Shown: positions 1 to 5,877, counted from the first letter of the stretch. The stretch is 10,219 nucleotides of DNA from JBCCAG01 sp050330955 (GCA_050330955.1 JBHJHJ010000195.1:1-10219); one strand, 5' to 3'. Notes: generated by a model from the sequence alone, not told the origin. Numbers and translations: made by a program.

Positions 1-1
1 T

Positions 2-220
2 GAGGTCAACCTGACGAATATACGTAAGGTGCTCGATTTCCTCGGTAATCTGGTTTACGGCGAGGATAAGAAGCTGGTGGTGTCGGGAGAAATGGACGGC
101 ATGACTTATAACATTGAGTATCGCAGCCAGGAGGATGTGGACCGGGCGATAGACACTATCGAGCGGCTGTCGAATATCCGCATTAAAATCTTAGAGGAGA
201 AAGCGGCAATCGATGAGTAG
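2..220 (+). CDS. Small partial protein (3' end), possible EACC1-like effector-associated component
   Basis: The frame is open from the left window edge to the TAG at 218-220, so the 5' end lies outside. An internal GTG at 29 is unlikely to be the true start because coding-like sequence continues upstream of it (NLTNIRKVLDF). The visible 72 residues read as a helix (about LTNIRKVLDFLGNLVY), a short beta hairpin (KLVVSGEMDGMTYNIEY), and a helix (SQEDVDRAIDTIERL) with a charged tail. A helix followed by a 'G-x-x-D-G-x-x-Y-x-I-E-Y' strand pair and an 'edv..a' helix resembles the C-terminal half of effector-associated constant component 1 (EACC1), small proteins encoded beside caspase or trypsin effectors in bacterial conflict systems. 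That family call is inference from pattern and neighbour. The gene ends 21 nt before the caspase start, which suggests co-transcription. It may equally be an unrelated hypothetical protein. Confidence 0.55.
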   Translation, partial: EVNLTNIRKVLDFLGNLVYGEDKKLVVSGEMDGMTYNIEYRSQEDVDRAIDTIERLSNIRIKILEEKAAIDE

Positions 221-230
221 CGGCGCTACT
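216..230. repeat. Short perfect inverted repeat between the first two genes
   Basis: AGTAGC-GGC-GCTACT is a 6-bp stem with a 3-nt loop (7 bp if the stem is extended into the loop). It covers the stop codon of the upstream gene and ends 11 nt before the caspase ATG. No T-run follows, so it does not look like a terminator. It could modulate translation of the caspase gene, which has no clear Shine-Dalgarno sequence. It may also be chance. Confidence 0.3.
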
Positions 231-241
231 GGATATGACTT

Positions 242-1903
242 ATGGCAAAGTATGCGCTGTTGATTGGCGTTGGTGAATATGGAGAGGGATTGCAGCCGCT
301 GCCTGCGGCCCCAAAGGATGTTGAGGCACTAGCTGCGGTGCTGCGCGACCCTAAAATGGGCATGTTTGAAGATGTTCAGACGCTGCTGAACCCAACTCAG
401 CCTAAGATGGCAGAAACCATTGAGCTGTGGTTTCAGAACCGACAGCCTGACGACCTGCTGCTGCTATTTTTCTCAGGGCATGGCGTGAAGGACGATCGCC
501 GTGCCCTTCACTTTGCCTCTAGCTCCACAAAGAAGAGCCGTAACCGCCTCGTTCGCTCGACGGCAACATCAGCCCGTTTTCTAAATGACTGTATCCGCGG
601 CTGCAAGGCCAATTATCAGGTAGTGGTGTTGGACTGCTGCTTTAGCGGAGCGTTTGGCGATTTGCTAGCGCGGGATGACGGTACATTGGACTTGCAGGAG
701 CAGCTTGGGGCAGAGGGGCGGGTGGTGCTTACCTCCACTAGTGCCGTAGACTACTCGTTTGAAGAGAAGGGCGCAGACCTGTCGATTTACACAGGCTACC
801 TTGTGGAAGGTATTACGACAGGGGCAGCGGATACGGATGCAGATGGCTGGATTTCTGTAGAAGAATTACATCGCTATGCCAGCGGCAAGGTAAAGGAAAC
901 CTCTCCAGTGATGAGCCCGGATATAATTGCCCTGAAAGGGCAGGGCCACGACATTAAGCTAGCGCGCGCTCCACAGGATGACCCTCGGCTGGTGTATCGC
1001 AGGGAAATGGAAAAGCGAGCGCGGAAGGGTAAGTTTTCGCCAGCGGCTAAACGGCTTCTAGGCTCGCTGCTGCTAGAGCTGGGTATTTCAGAGGCTGATG
1101 CCGAGGCGATTAAGACAGAAGTCCTCAAGCCCTATCGAGACTATCAGCGCAAGCTGTACGACTACCGGGAGGCATTGGTGGAATGTCTTCGAGAGGAGAA
1201 GGTGCTCAGCGCTGGAACGCTTGAGGACATGATTGCTTATCGGGTCCACCTGGGGCTGAAGCCGGAGGATGTCAGTGCTATCGAGCAGGAACTGACGGAC
1301 AGCGTATTGGAAGCTGTTCTGTTAGGTGAGATTGCCTTGGACTCCCTCAATATCTCAGTAACTCAGGACGCTAGAAATCCACAGCAGCAAGATGGCGACA
1401 ACCTCGCTTCAGAGAAAGGGGTTGACTACACACGGCTGCGGGATTTACTGGAAGCAGGGCAATGGCAAGAGGCCGACCAGGAAACGGCAAAGCAAATGCT
1501 GGAGGCCATGGCCAAAGAGAGTTGGGCTGATGTGACCTCTGAGGATTTGCTAAATTTTCCCTGCGCTGACCTGAAGACTATCGATGGCCTCAGGGTAACT
1601 TGCAGCGACGGACGATTCGGATTTAGCGTACAAAAAGATATTTATGTTGAATGTGGTGCTACGCTAGACGGTGAATATCTAGGAAGCGAAATCTGGGGAA
1701 AGTTTTGCGAGCGCGTAGGATGGCGAAGGAACGGTTCCTATATCAACTACTCTCAAGTTACATTTGACACGTCGGCCCGTAGGGGACACCTCCCCTTTGG
1801 TGTTGTGTGGGCGCTGTACCTGGGGGGGTACCTGGGGTGTGTGGCGGGGTTTGTGTGGGTGGGGGGTTGGGGGTATCCTCTCCTCTCGCATCGAGACTTG
1901 TAA
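242..1903 (+). CDS. Caspase-like (C14) protease fused to a GUN4 domain
   Basis: The 553-residue protein begins with a caspase/orthocaspase p20-like fold (about 1-240). The start KYALLIGVGEY is typical. The predicted dyad is His80 (SGHG) and Cys133 (second Cys of DCCFSG), followed by the LTSTSA strand. A canonical EF-hand-like loop, DTDADGWISVEE, lies at 197-208. Residues about 255-365 are charged and helical, with two LG(I/L)..ED/ADA modules (LGISEADAEAI, LGLKPEDVSAI). Residues about 390-518 are a GUN4 domain: GVDYTRLRDLL, QWQEADQET, FPCADLKTID, GRFGFSVQ and RGHLP. GUN4 proteins bind protoporphyrins and assist Mg-chelatase. As a fused domain it is more plausibly a tetrapyrrole sensor for the protease, which is inference. 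No transmembrane segment or signal peptide is evident before the tail. The Gly/Trp-rich tail (519-553) is abnormal and is described separately. The ATG at 242 fits the family N-terminus. The neighbouring small upstream gene may be its partner. Confidence 0.9.
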   Translation: MAKYALLIGVGEYGEGLQPLPAAPKDVEALAAVLRDPKMGMFEDVQTLLNPTQPKMAETIELWFQNRQPDDLLLLFFSGHGVKDDRRALHFASSSTKKSRNRLVRSTATSARFLNDCIRGCKANYQVVVLDCCFSGAFGDLLARDDGTLDLQEQLGAEGRVVLTSTSAVDYSFEEKGADLSIYTGYLVEGITTGAADTDADGWISVEELHRYASGKVKETSPVMSPDIIALKGQGHDIKLARAPQDDPRLVYRREMEKRARKGKFSPAAKRLLGSLLLELGISEADAEAIKTEVLKPYRDYQRKLYDYREALVECLREEKVLSAGTLEDMIAYRVHLGLKPEDVSAIEQELTDSVLEAVLLGEIALDSLNISVTQDARNPQQQDGDNLASEKGVDYTRLRDLLEAGQWQEADQETAKQMLEAMAKESWADVTSEDLLNFPCADLKTIDGLRVTCSDGRFGFSVQKDIYVECGATLDGEYLGSEIWGKFCERVGWRRNGSYINYSQVTFDTSARRGHLPFGVVWALYLGGYLGCVAGFVWVGGWGYPLLSHRDL

Positions 1904-1917
1904 ACTGTAGCAGATAA
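1797..1917 (+). other. G/T-rich, adenine-depleted 3' tail open in all three frames
   Basis: The segment 1797-1873 has only 2 A and 7 C in 77 bases and contains runs of seven, six and five G. It is followed by a C/T tract (about 1875-1887) and then an ordinary-looking block to 1917. The annotated frame stops at 1901-1903 and ends in LLSHRDL. The frame one base later stays open from 1797 and ends in SSRIETCKL (stop 1908-1910). The third frame ends in PLASRLVNCSR (stop 1915-1917). Each frame therefore gives a complete C-terminus. The tract lies just after the last recognisable GUN4 motif (RGHLP). Slippage in the G runs would switch tails. It might also be a variable cassette with a constant 3' block. 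The function is unknown. Confidence 0.6.
1846..1873 (+). other. Putative G-quadruplex on the coding strand
   Basis: Four G runs (1846-1849, 1857-1859, 1861-1866, 1869-1873) are separated by loops of 7, 1 and 2 nt. This fits the usual G3+/N1-7 rule, and a further G7 (1822-1828) and G4 (1834-1837) lie just upstream. Because the runs are on the coding strand, the mRNA could form the same structure near the end of the caspase-GUN4 reading frame. Folding is a prediction only. Confidence 0.45.
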
Positions 1918-1947
1918 GGACTTCAGCTCGATCAAAAGAATTATTTC

Positions 1948-1986
1948 GAGTCCTCTAGGCATGGCCGATCAGGCATTCTAGGACTC
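1948..1986. repeat. Imperfect stem-loop between caspase gene and transposase
   Basis: GAGTCCT (1948-1954) and AGGACTC (1980-1986) form a 7-bp stem around a 25-nt loop. The loop region also carries direct copies of TCTAGG (1954-1959 and 1977-1982). The element sits between two convergent genes, so it could act as a weak bidirectional terminator, or it could be a remnant of the REP-like end of the adjacent transposase. There is no T-run on the plus strand. Confidence 0.3.
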
Positions 1987-1989
1987 CGT

Positions 1990-2003
1990 TACCTGGTACC
2001 TGG
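1990..2003. repeat. Tandem 7-bp repeat TACCTGG x2
   Basis: TACCTGG occurs twice head to tail just beyond the 3' end of the transposase. The same heptamer occurs at 1817-1823 and 1829-1835 inside the G-rich tail of the caspase-GUN4 gene. Four copies within 190 bp look more than incidental, but the repeat is short. Confidence 0.3.
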
Positions 2004-2005
2004 CA

Positions 2006-2773
2006 TCAAGCTGTATCAGTGAATTGCACTGCTGCAACGTCAGGATTAAAACAGTTTGCTAGCACGAATTCTTTCGCCACTGCTTCAATATCTTCCACAG
2101 GAGCATTCCACTCATCCCAAAGGCTTTGCTGCCCAGGGCTCTTCTTTTTGGCCTTGAGCTTGAGCTTCAACCCAGCCAGCGTCTTACTTCCCCAGTGGTT
2201 CTTGCGTTCAGGCTTGGGCTGCGGTCTATACTTTTTACAAAATTTCCGGTAAGCCGCAGCGCAGACTTCTAGCGTGCTGCCCAGCGCCAAAAATGCCGGA
2301 TGCCATTGCGTAATGCCGTCCTGCGTCAGCCGGTCGTAGCTGCCGTAATTGCTGAAATCGTAGAACCAGCCCTGCTGCATGTTTGCGGCCTTCGGATTAC
2401 CGTGGATGTAACGCAGCGTATTTAACGCCCGTCGCTTATCCGTGTTCGGAAATCCGGTGCTGTGATACCGCTTTTCCCAGAAATGCCCTGTGCGGTTCAG
2501 CATCCGATTGAAGCACATCGCCGTGTACCAATTCAGCCAGTGCATCACCTTTGGCAATTCAGTTGGAGAATCTGGCTCTACCAGATAATGCACATGATTA
2601 CTCATGATGCAGAGCGCGTACAGCTTAAAACCAAATTTCTCTTGGCATTTCTTAATGGCAAACAGCAATATTTCCCGGCATTCAAACCGGGTCAGCCGGA
2701 ACTCCCGATTATTGCAGCGCGTGGTGATGTGGTAGCAGTAATCGGTGATTAACTCACGGGGTTTACGGGCCAT
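2006..2773 (-). CDS. REP-associated tyrosine transposase (RAYT, Y1/HUH family)
   Basis: This 255-residue protein belongs to the IS200-like Y1 transposase superfamily. The HUH metal-binding motif is His60-Val-His62 in SNHVHYLVEP. The likely nucleophile is Tyr122 in RYIHGNP, and GHFWEKRYHS (96-105) is the usual conserved linker. The C-terminal third (about 170-255) is Lys/Arg-rich and then acidic, as in RAYTs, and probably contacts DNA or REP sequences. These enzymes cleave and join single-stranded DNA at REP-type palindromes. The minus-strand ATG is at 2771-2773 and the reading frame is uninterrupted, so the enzyme may be active. No clear Shine-Dalgarno sequence is visible. No convincing REP pair or target duplication is seen at its edges. 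It stands convergent to the caspase gene and separates it from decayed gene fragments on the other side, which makes it the likely agent of rearrangement here. Confidence 0.9.
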   Translation of the reverse strand: MARKPRELITDYCYHITTRCNNREFRLTRFECREILLFAIKKCQEKFGFKLYALCIMSNHVHYLVEPDSPTELPKVMHWLNWYTAMCFNRMLNRTGHFWEKRYHSTGFPNTDKRRALNTLRYIHGNPKAANMQQGWFYDFSNYGSYDRLTQDGITQWHPAFLALGSTLEVCAAAYRKFCKKYRPQPKPERKNHWGSKTLAGLKLKLKAKKKSPGQQSLWDEWNAPVEDIEAVAKEFVLANCFNPDVAAVQFTDTA

Positions 2774-2827
2774 AGCTATCTAAGGGCAGATATCGCAACC
2801 CGACACACATTATTACTGCGCCAATAA

Positions 2828-3037
2828 CCCTACAGCAACGACGGCTTCCGCGCCAAAATCAAAAACCTGCTCAAAGCCCCCACCGATGCCGCCGCCCTCA
2901 CCGCCGCCATCCTCTACATCGTCGAGCTAGTCACCCTGCCCATCAACCCCGCCATAGCCACCATCATTGTTCTCTACATCGCCAAAGTGGGTCTCAACGT
3001 CTTCTGCAAATACACCGACCAGTTCGCGGGCGAATGA
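2828..3037 (+). pseudogene. Startless C-terminal fragment of an unknown, probably membrane-associated protein
   Basis: After a stop at 2825-2827 an open frame of 69 codons runs to the TGA at 3035-3037 with no ATG, GTG or TTG near its beginning. Its codons end overwhelmingly in C (for example GCC GCC CTC ACC GCC GCC ATC CTC TAC ATC), which is the bias of real genes and not of random sequence. The product begins NDGFRAKIKNLLKAPTD. It then has two hydrophobic stretches, LTAAILYIVELVTLP and AIATIIVLYIAKVGLNVF, and ends KYTDQFAGE. I do not recognise the family. The absent start, and the transposase only about 55 bp upstream, suggest that the 5' part was lost when the element inserted. A plus-strand gene with an unusual start is the alternative. 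Confidence 0.5.
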
Positions 3038-3050
3038 CGATGACCATAAT

Positions 3051-3250
3051 GTCAACCCCCTCGACTTGCTTGTAGACCTAACGCCTGACCGCAACCTCTT
3101 CGACCTAGGCGGCCTTGTTATGAATCTGCAGGAGCTGTTAGCGTGCCGAATCGATATCGCAACCGAAAAGGGCCTAAAAGCAGCGGATTCGCGTTCGCGC
3201 AGCTCAGGCAAAGCCTTCATCGCGTGCTGCGGGAGGCTGTTGAGCTGTGA
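3051..3250 (+). pseudogene. Decayed MNT-type nucleotidyltransferase (antitoxin of a HEPN/MNT pair)
   Basis: The frame from 3051 reads PLDLLVDLTPDRNLFDLGG, MNLQELLACRIDIATEKGL and KAA. This matches the second half of minimal nucleotidyltransferases, whose usual form is SDVDLLV...LGGLLMDLQELLG.RVDVVTEKGL. The N-terminal third with the GSxxR catalytic motif is missing, and the expected S-D-x-D is replaced by N-P-L-D. After about 3185 the frame is broken. The normal ending reappears in another frame as HRVLREAVEL with TGA at 3248-3250. The TGA overlaps the GTG of the following HEPN-like gene, the coupling usual for these pairs. In MNT/HEPN modules the MNT protein neutralises the HEPN RNase, in known cases by adenylylating it. 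This copy cannot be catalytic as it stands. Confidence 0.65.
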
Positions 3251-3441
3251 GGGACGATAGCGAGAAGCCACGCGACATTCTAGAAGCAATCGAGCGTATT
3301 GAGCGCTACGCCGTCTTCGGACGCGATCGCTACAATCAGAGCGGCATGTGGCTTCCTAACGATATTCGACATCGAGTCCTCGCCCTCGCGAACGAAAAAC
3401 AAGCTGCGCTACGGCTGCTGCGATACAGTGAAGAATATTGA
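3247..3441 (+). pseudogene. Truncated HEPN (HepT/DUF86-like) toxin remnant
   Basis: The 64-residue frame starts at GTG 3247, overlapping the stop of the MNT remnant. Its first 30 residues, including MRDD..KPRDILEAIERIERYA and GRDRYNQ, match the N-terminus of HepT-type HEPN toxins. Such toxins normally run to about 110-120 residues and carry a C-terminal RxxxxH RNase motif. Here the rest (WLPNDIRHRVLALANEKQAA) does not follow the family, the motif is absent, and the frame stops at 3439-3441. A short stretch in another frame (about 3389-3440, KNKLRYGCCDTVKNID) faintly resembles the RNKLIHGY region, which would point to a frameshift plus internal loss. That match is weak. The product is probably inactive. 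One HIP1 site lies in it (3323-3330). Confidence 0.5.
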
Positions 3442-3450
3442 CTTCCTCCA

Positions 3451-5268
3451 TTGCCACCACCCGTGACCGCCCCTTCCCTCCGACCCCAACGCCGCGACAG
3501 CAGCGACTGGCAGCTCATCAAGATGCTGACCCCCTACGCCAAGCGCCACAAAAAGCTTCTGGCGATCGCCCTGCTGATGCTCGTCCCCCTCTCCATTGCA
3601 GAAGCTGTACAGCCTATCGTCGTGGGGCAGACGGTGTCCCTCATTCGTAGCGAGCCCGTGGCCTGGTTTCTAGAAGACCTCTCCCTTGCGGTGGGGCTGC
3701 GGCTGCTGGTGGGGCTACTGGCCTTGACCATCGCCGTGCGGCTCGCCCTCAGCGGGGTCCAGGGCTACCAGGTGCAAAAAGTCGGCCAGCTCATCACCCA
3801 AGACGTGCGCAACGACCTGTTCGACCACGTCACCGCCCTAGCGGCCCGCTTCTTCGACCGTACCCCAGTCGGGCGCCTGATCACCCGCCTCACCAGCGAC
3901 GTGGAGGCGTTGGGGGATGTGTTCTCAACGGGGGCAGTGGGCATCGTGGCCGACCTGTTCACCATGGCGATCATCACGGTGATTATGTTCCTGGTGCAGT
4001 GGCAGTTGGCCCTGCTGCTGCTGCTGTTGCTGCTGCCCGTCACCGCAGTAATGATTTACTTTCAGCAGCAGTTCCGCCGCGCCAACTACAAAGCGCGGGA
4101 AGAGCTGTCGGTGCTCAACTCTAGCCTGCAGGAGAACATCGTCGGCGTCAGCATTGTGCAGCTCTTTCGGCGAGAGCGGTTCAACAGCGAGGCGTTCCGG
4201 GACATCAACGAGCGCTATGTGCACCAGGTGGACCGCACGATCTTCTTTGACTCTGCGGTGTCCGCCACCCTAGAGTGGATTGGCCTAGCGGCGATCGGCG
4301 GGGTGCTGTGGCTGGGGGGACGACTGGTGCTGGCGGAGGAAATTGACCTGGGAACGTTGACCACCTTTGTGCTGTTTGCCCAGAGGTTGTTTAATCCCCT
4401 GCGGCAGTTTGCCGAGCGATTCACGGCCATTCAGGCGGGGCTGACGGCGCTGGAGCGGGTGAACGACCTGGTGTCAGAACCGATAGAAATTCAGGACCCG
4501 GATAAGGGACTGGCCGCGCTCCCCACCTCTGGCACCGCCGGAGAAATTCGCTTCGAAAACGTCTGGTTTGGCTACAAGCCTGATGAGTTTGTGCTGCGGG
4601 ACCTCGACTTCACCATTCGTCCCGGTGAGAAGATCGCCATTGTCGGCCCCACTGGCGCCGGCAAAAGCTCCATCATTCGGCTATTGTGCCGCCTGTACGA
4701 GGTGAGCCGGGGGCGCATTTTGCTGGATGGGGTGGATATCCGCGACATGGCGCAGAGCGAGCTGCGGCGCCGGATGACGGTGATTTTGCAGGAGGGCTTT
4801 TTGTTTGCGGGGGACGTGAAGAGCAACATTGCCCTGGGTGAAGATTACTCCTTGGAGGAGATTCAGCGGGCGGCGGAGCAGACCAACGTGGCTGACTTCA
4901 TTGAGCAGCTCCCCCAGGGCTATGACACCTCCTTGCGGCAGCGGGGCACCAACCTGTCGGGGGGGGAGAAGCAGCTTTTAGCCTTCGCCCGCGCCGCCGT
5001 GCGTAACCCGCCGATTTTGGTGCTGGACGAGGCGACGGCCAACCTCGACGTGGGCACAGAGGCCCGCATTCAGCAAGCCCTGGAGCGCCTGCTCACCGAC
5101 CGCACCGCTATCATCATCGCCCACCGCCTTTCCACCATTCGCAACGTGGACCGCATTTTTGTGATGAAGCAGGGGGAGCTGGTGGAGTCGGGGTCCCACA
5201 GCGAGCTGCTGCGGCTTGACGGGCTGTATGCCAGTTTGCATAAGCAGATGGAAGAGAGCCAGAGCTAG
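3451..5268 (+). CDS. ABC exporter half-transporter (fused membrane and ATPase domains)
   Basis: The 605-residue protein has an N-terminal six-helix exporter domain (about 35-335, including a Leu-only stretch near 190-197). This is followed by an ATPase domain (about 365-600). Its motifs are A-loop Tyr375, Walker A GPTGAGKS 399-406, Q-loop Gln447, signature LSGGEKQ 502-508, Walker B ILVLDEA 522-528 and H-loop His558, all intact. It should work as a dimer in the plasma membrane, exporting a lipid, drug or peptide. The substrate cannot be read from sequence. An in-frame stop at 3439-3441 limits the start to TTG 3451, GTG 3463 or ATG 3523. The ATG would remove the family-typical DWQLIKMLTPYAKRH segment, so TTG or GTG is likely. 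It lies 9 nt after the HEPN remnant and 9 nt before the azoreductase gene. Confidence 0.93.
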   Translation: MPPPVTAPSLRPQRRDSSDWQLIKMLTPYAKRHKKLLAIALLMLVPLSIAEAVQPIVVGQTVSLIRSEPVAWFLEDLSLAVGLRLLVGLLALTIAVRLALSGVQGYQVQKVGQLITQDVRNDLFDHVTALAARFFDRTPVGRLITRLTSDVEALGDVFSTGAVGIVADLFTMAIITVIMFLVQWQLALLLLLLLLPVTAVMIYFQQQFRRANYKAREELSVLNSSLQENIVGVSIVQLFRRERFNSEAFRDINERYVHQVDRTIFFDSAVSATLEWIGLAAIGGVLWLGGRLVLAEEIDLGTLTTFVLFAQRLFNPLRQFAERFTAIQAGLTALERVNDLVSEPIEIQDPDKGLAALPTSGTAGEIRFENVWFGYKPDEFVLRDLDFTIRPGEKIAIVGPTGAGKSSIIRLLCRLYEVSRGRILLDGVDIRDMAQSELRRRMTVILQEGFLFAGDVKSNIALGEDYSLEEIQRAAEQTNVADFIEQLPQGYDTSLRQRGTNLSGGEKQLLAFARAAVRNPPILVLDEATANLDVGTEARIQQALERLLTDRTAIIIAHRLSTIRNVDRIFVMKQGELVESGSHSELLRLDGLYASLHKQMEESQS

Positions 5269-5277
5269 CTCAACTTT

Positions 5278-5877
5278 GTGAGAACTATTCTTCGCGTCGA
5301 TGCCAGCGCTCACCGCAGCGATTCTCGTAGCAGGGCCTTGGGCGATCGCCTCTCGTCTCAGCTTCAGCAGCAACATCCCCAGGCCAGGGTCATCCATCGA
5401 GATCTTGCCCAGGGCGTGCCGCTGCTGACAGAAGAACAAATCACGGCCCGAGAGACGTTAGAGAACCAGCGCACCCCGGAGCAGCAGGCCATATTGCGGC
5501 CATCAGAGAATCTGATAAAGGAACTCAAAGCAGCCGATACCCTGATCCTCACCACCCCGATCTACAATTTCTCCATACCGGCAGCGCTCAAGGCCTATAT
5601 CGACCAAGTGTGCCGCCCCCGCCTGACGTTTCGCTACACCGAAGATGGCCCCTTGGGCTTAATCGACTGCCGCGCCTACCTAATCATCATCTCCGGGGGG
5701 ACGCCCCTCAACAGCGAAGTCGACTTTGCCACGGGCTACCTCAAGCACATTCTCAGCTTTATGGGAATTGAGGACATCGAGGTGATTGGGGCAGATGGGC
5801 TACTGGCCCATGGGGAGGCGCGGCTCGTCGAGGCGCAGCGGCAGATCGATGCAGCGGTGGCGCAGGCCGGCTCCTAA
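5278..5877 (+). CDS. azoR: FMN-dependent NADH-azoreductase-like oxidoreductase
   Basis: The 199-residue protein has a flavodoxin-like fold of the Flavodoxin_2/AzoR family. An FMN-phosphate loop follows the first strand (SAHRSDSRSRALGD, about 10-23). The PIYNFSIPAALKAYID motif begins at residue 94, FRYTEDGPLGLI follows near 118-130, and a Gly-rich loop (SGGTP) lies near 139. Members transfer two electrons from NAD(P)H through FMN to quinones or azo compounds, and in bacteria probably protect against quinone or thiol stress. The usual ARAG before TFRYT is CRPR here, a change at the substrate-pocket entry that may alter specificity. The start is GTG at 5278, 9 nt after the ABC gene, with no strong Shine-Dalgarno sequence, so translational coupling is likely. 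A general NAD(P)H dehydrogenase (quinone) is the alternative name. Confidence 0.85.
   Translation: MRTILRVDASAHRSDSRSRALGDRLSSQLQQQHPQARVIHRDLAQGVPLLTEEQITARETLENQRTPEQQAILRPSENLIKELKAADTLILTTPIYNFSIPAALKAYIDQVCRPRLTFRYTEDGPLGLIDCRAYLIIISGGTPLNSEVDFATGYLKHILSFMGIEDIEVIGADGLLAHGEARLVEAQRQIDAAVAQAGS

Noticed and set aside
1797..1917. Classical diversity-generating retroelement variable region
   Set aside because: There is no C-type lectin or FGE fold, no template repeat and no reverse transcriptase in the window, so the specific claim is not supported. The tail is reported only as an unexplained variable-looking element.
2789..3164. 12-bp direct repeat GATATCGCAACC at 2789-2800 and 3153-3164, the first possibly a fragment of a second MNT (DIATRHTLL)
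   Set aside because: A 12-mer match is expected by chance about once in a window of this size, and the encoded similarity is too short to rely on.
2927..3289. Minus-strand open frame of 120 codons over the pseudogene region
   Set aside because: The plus strand carries recognisable MNT sequence and codon-biased coding sequence here. The minus-strand product is Ser/Arg-rich without motifs.
4011..4036. CTG-rich repeat in the ABC transporter
   Set aside because: It encodes a Leu stretch in a transmembrane helix and needs no further explanation.
4978..5439. Minus-strand open frame of 153 codons across the ABC and azoR junction
   Set aside because: It overlaps two well-supported plus-strand genes antisense, and its product resembles no family.
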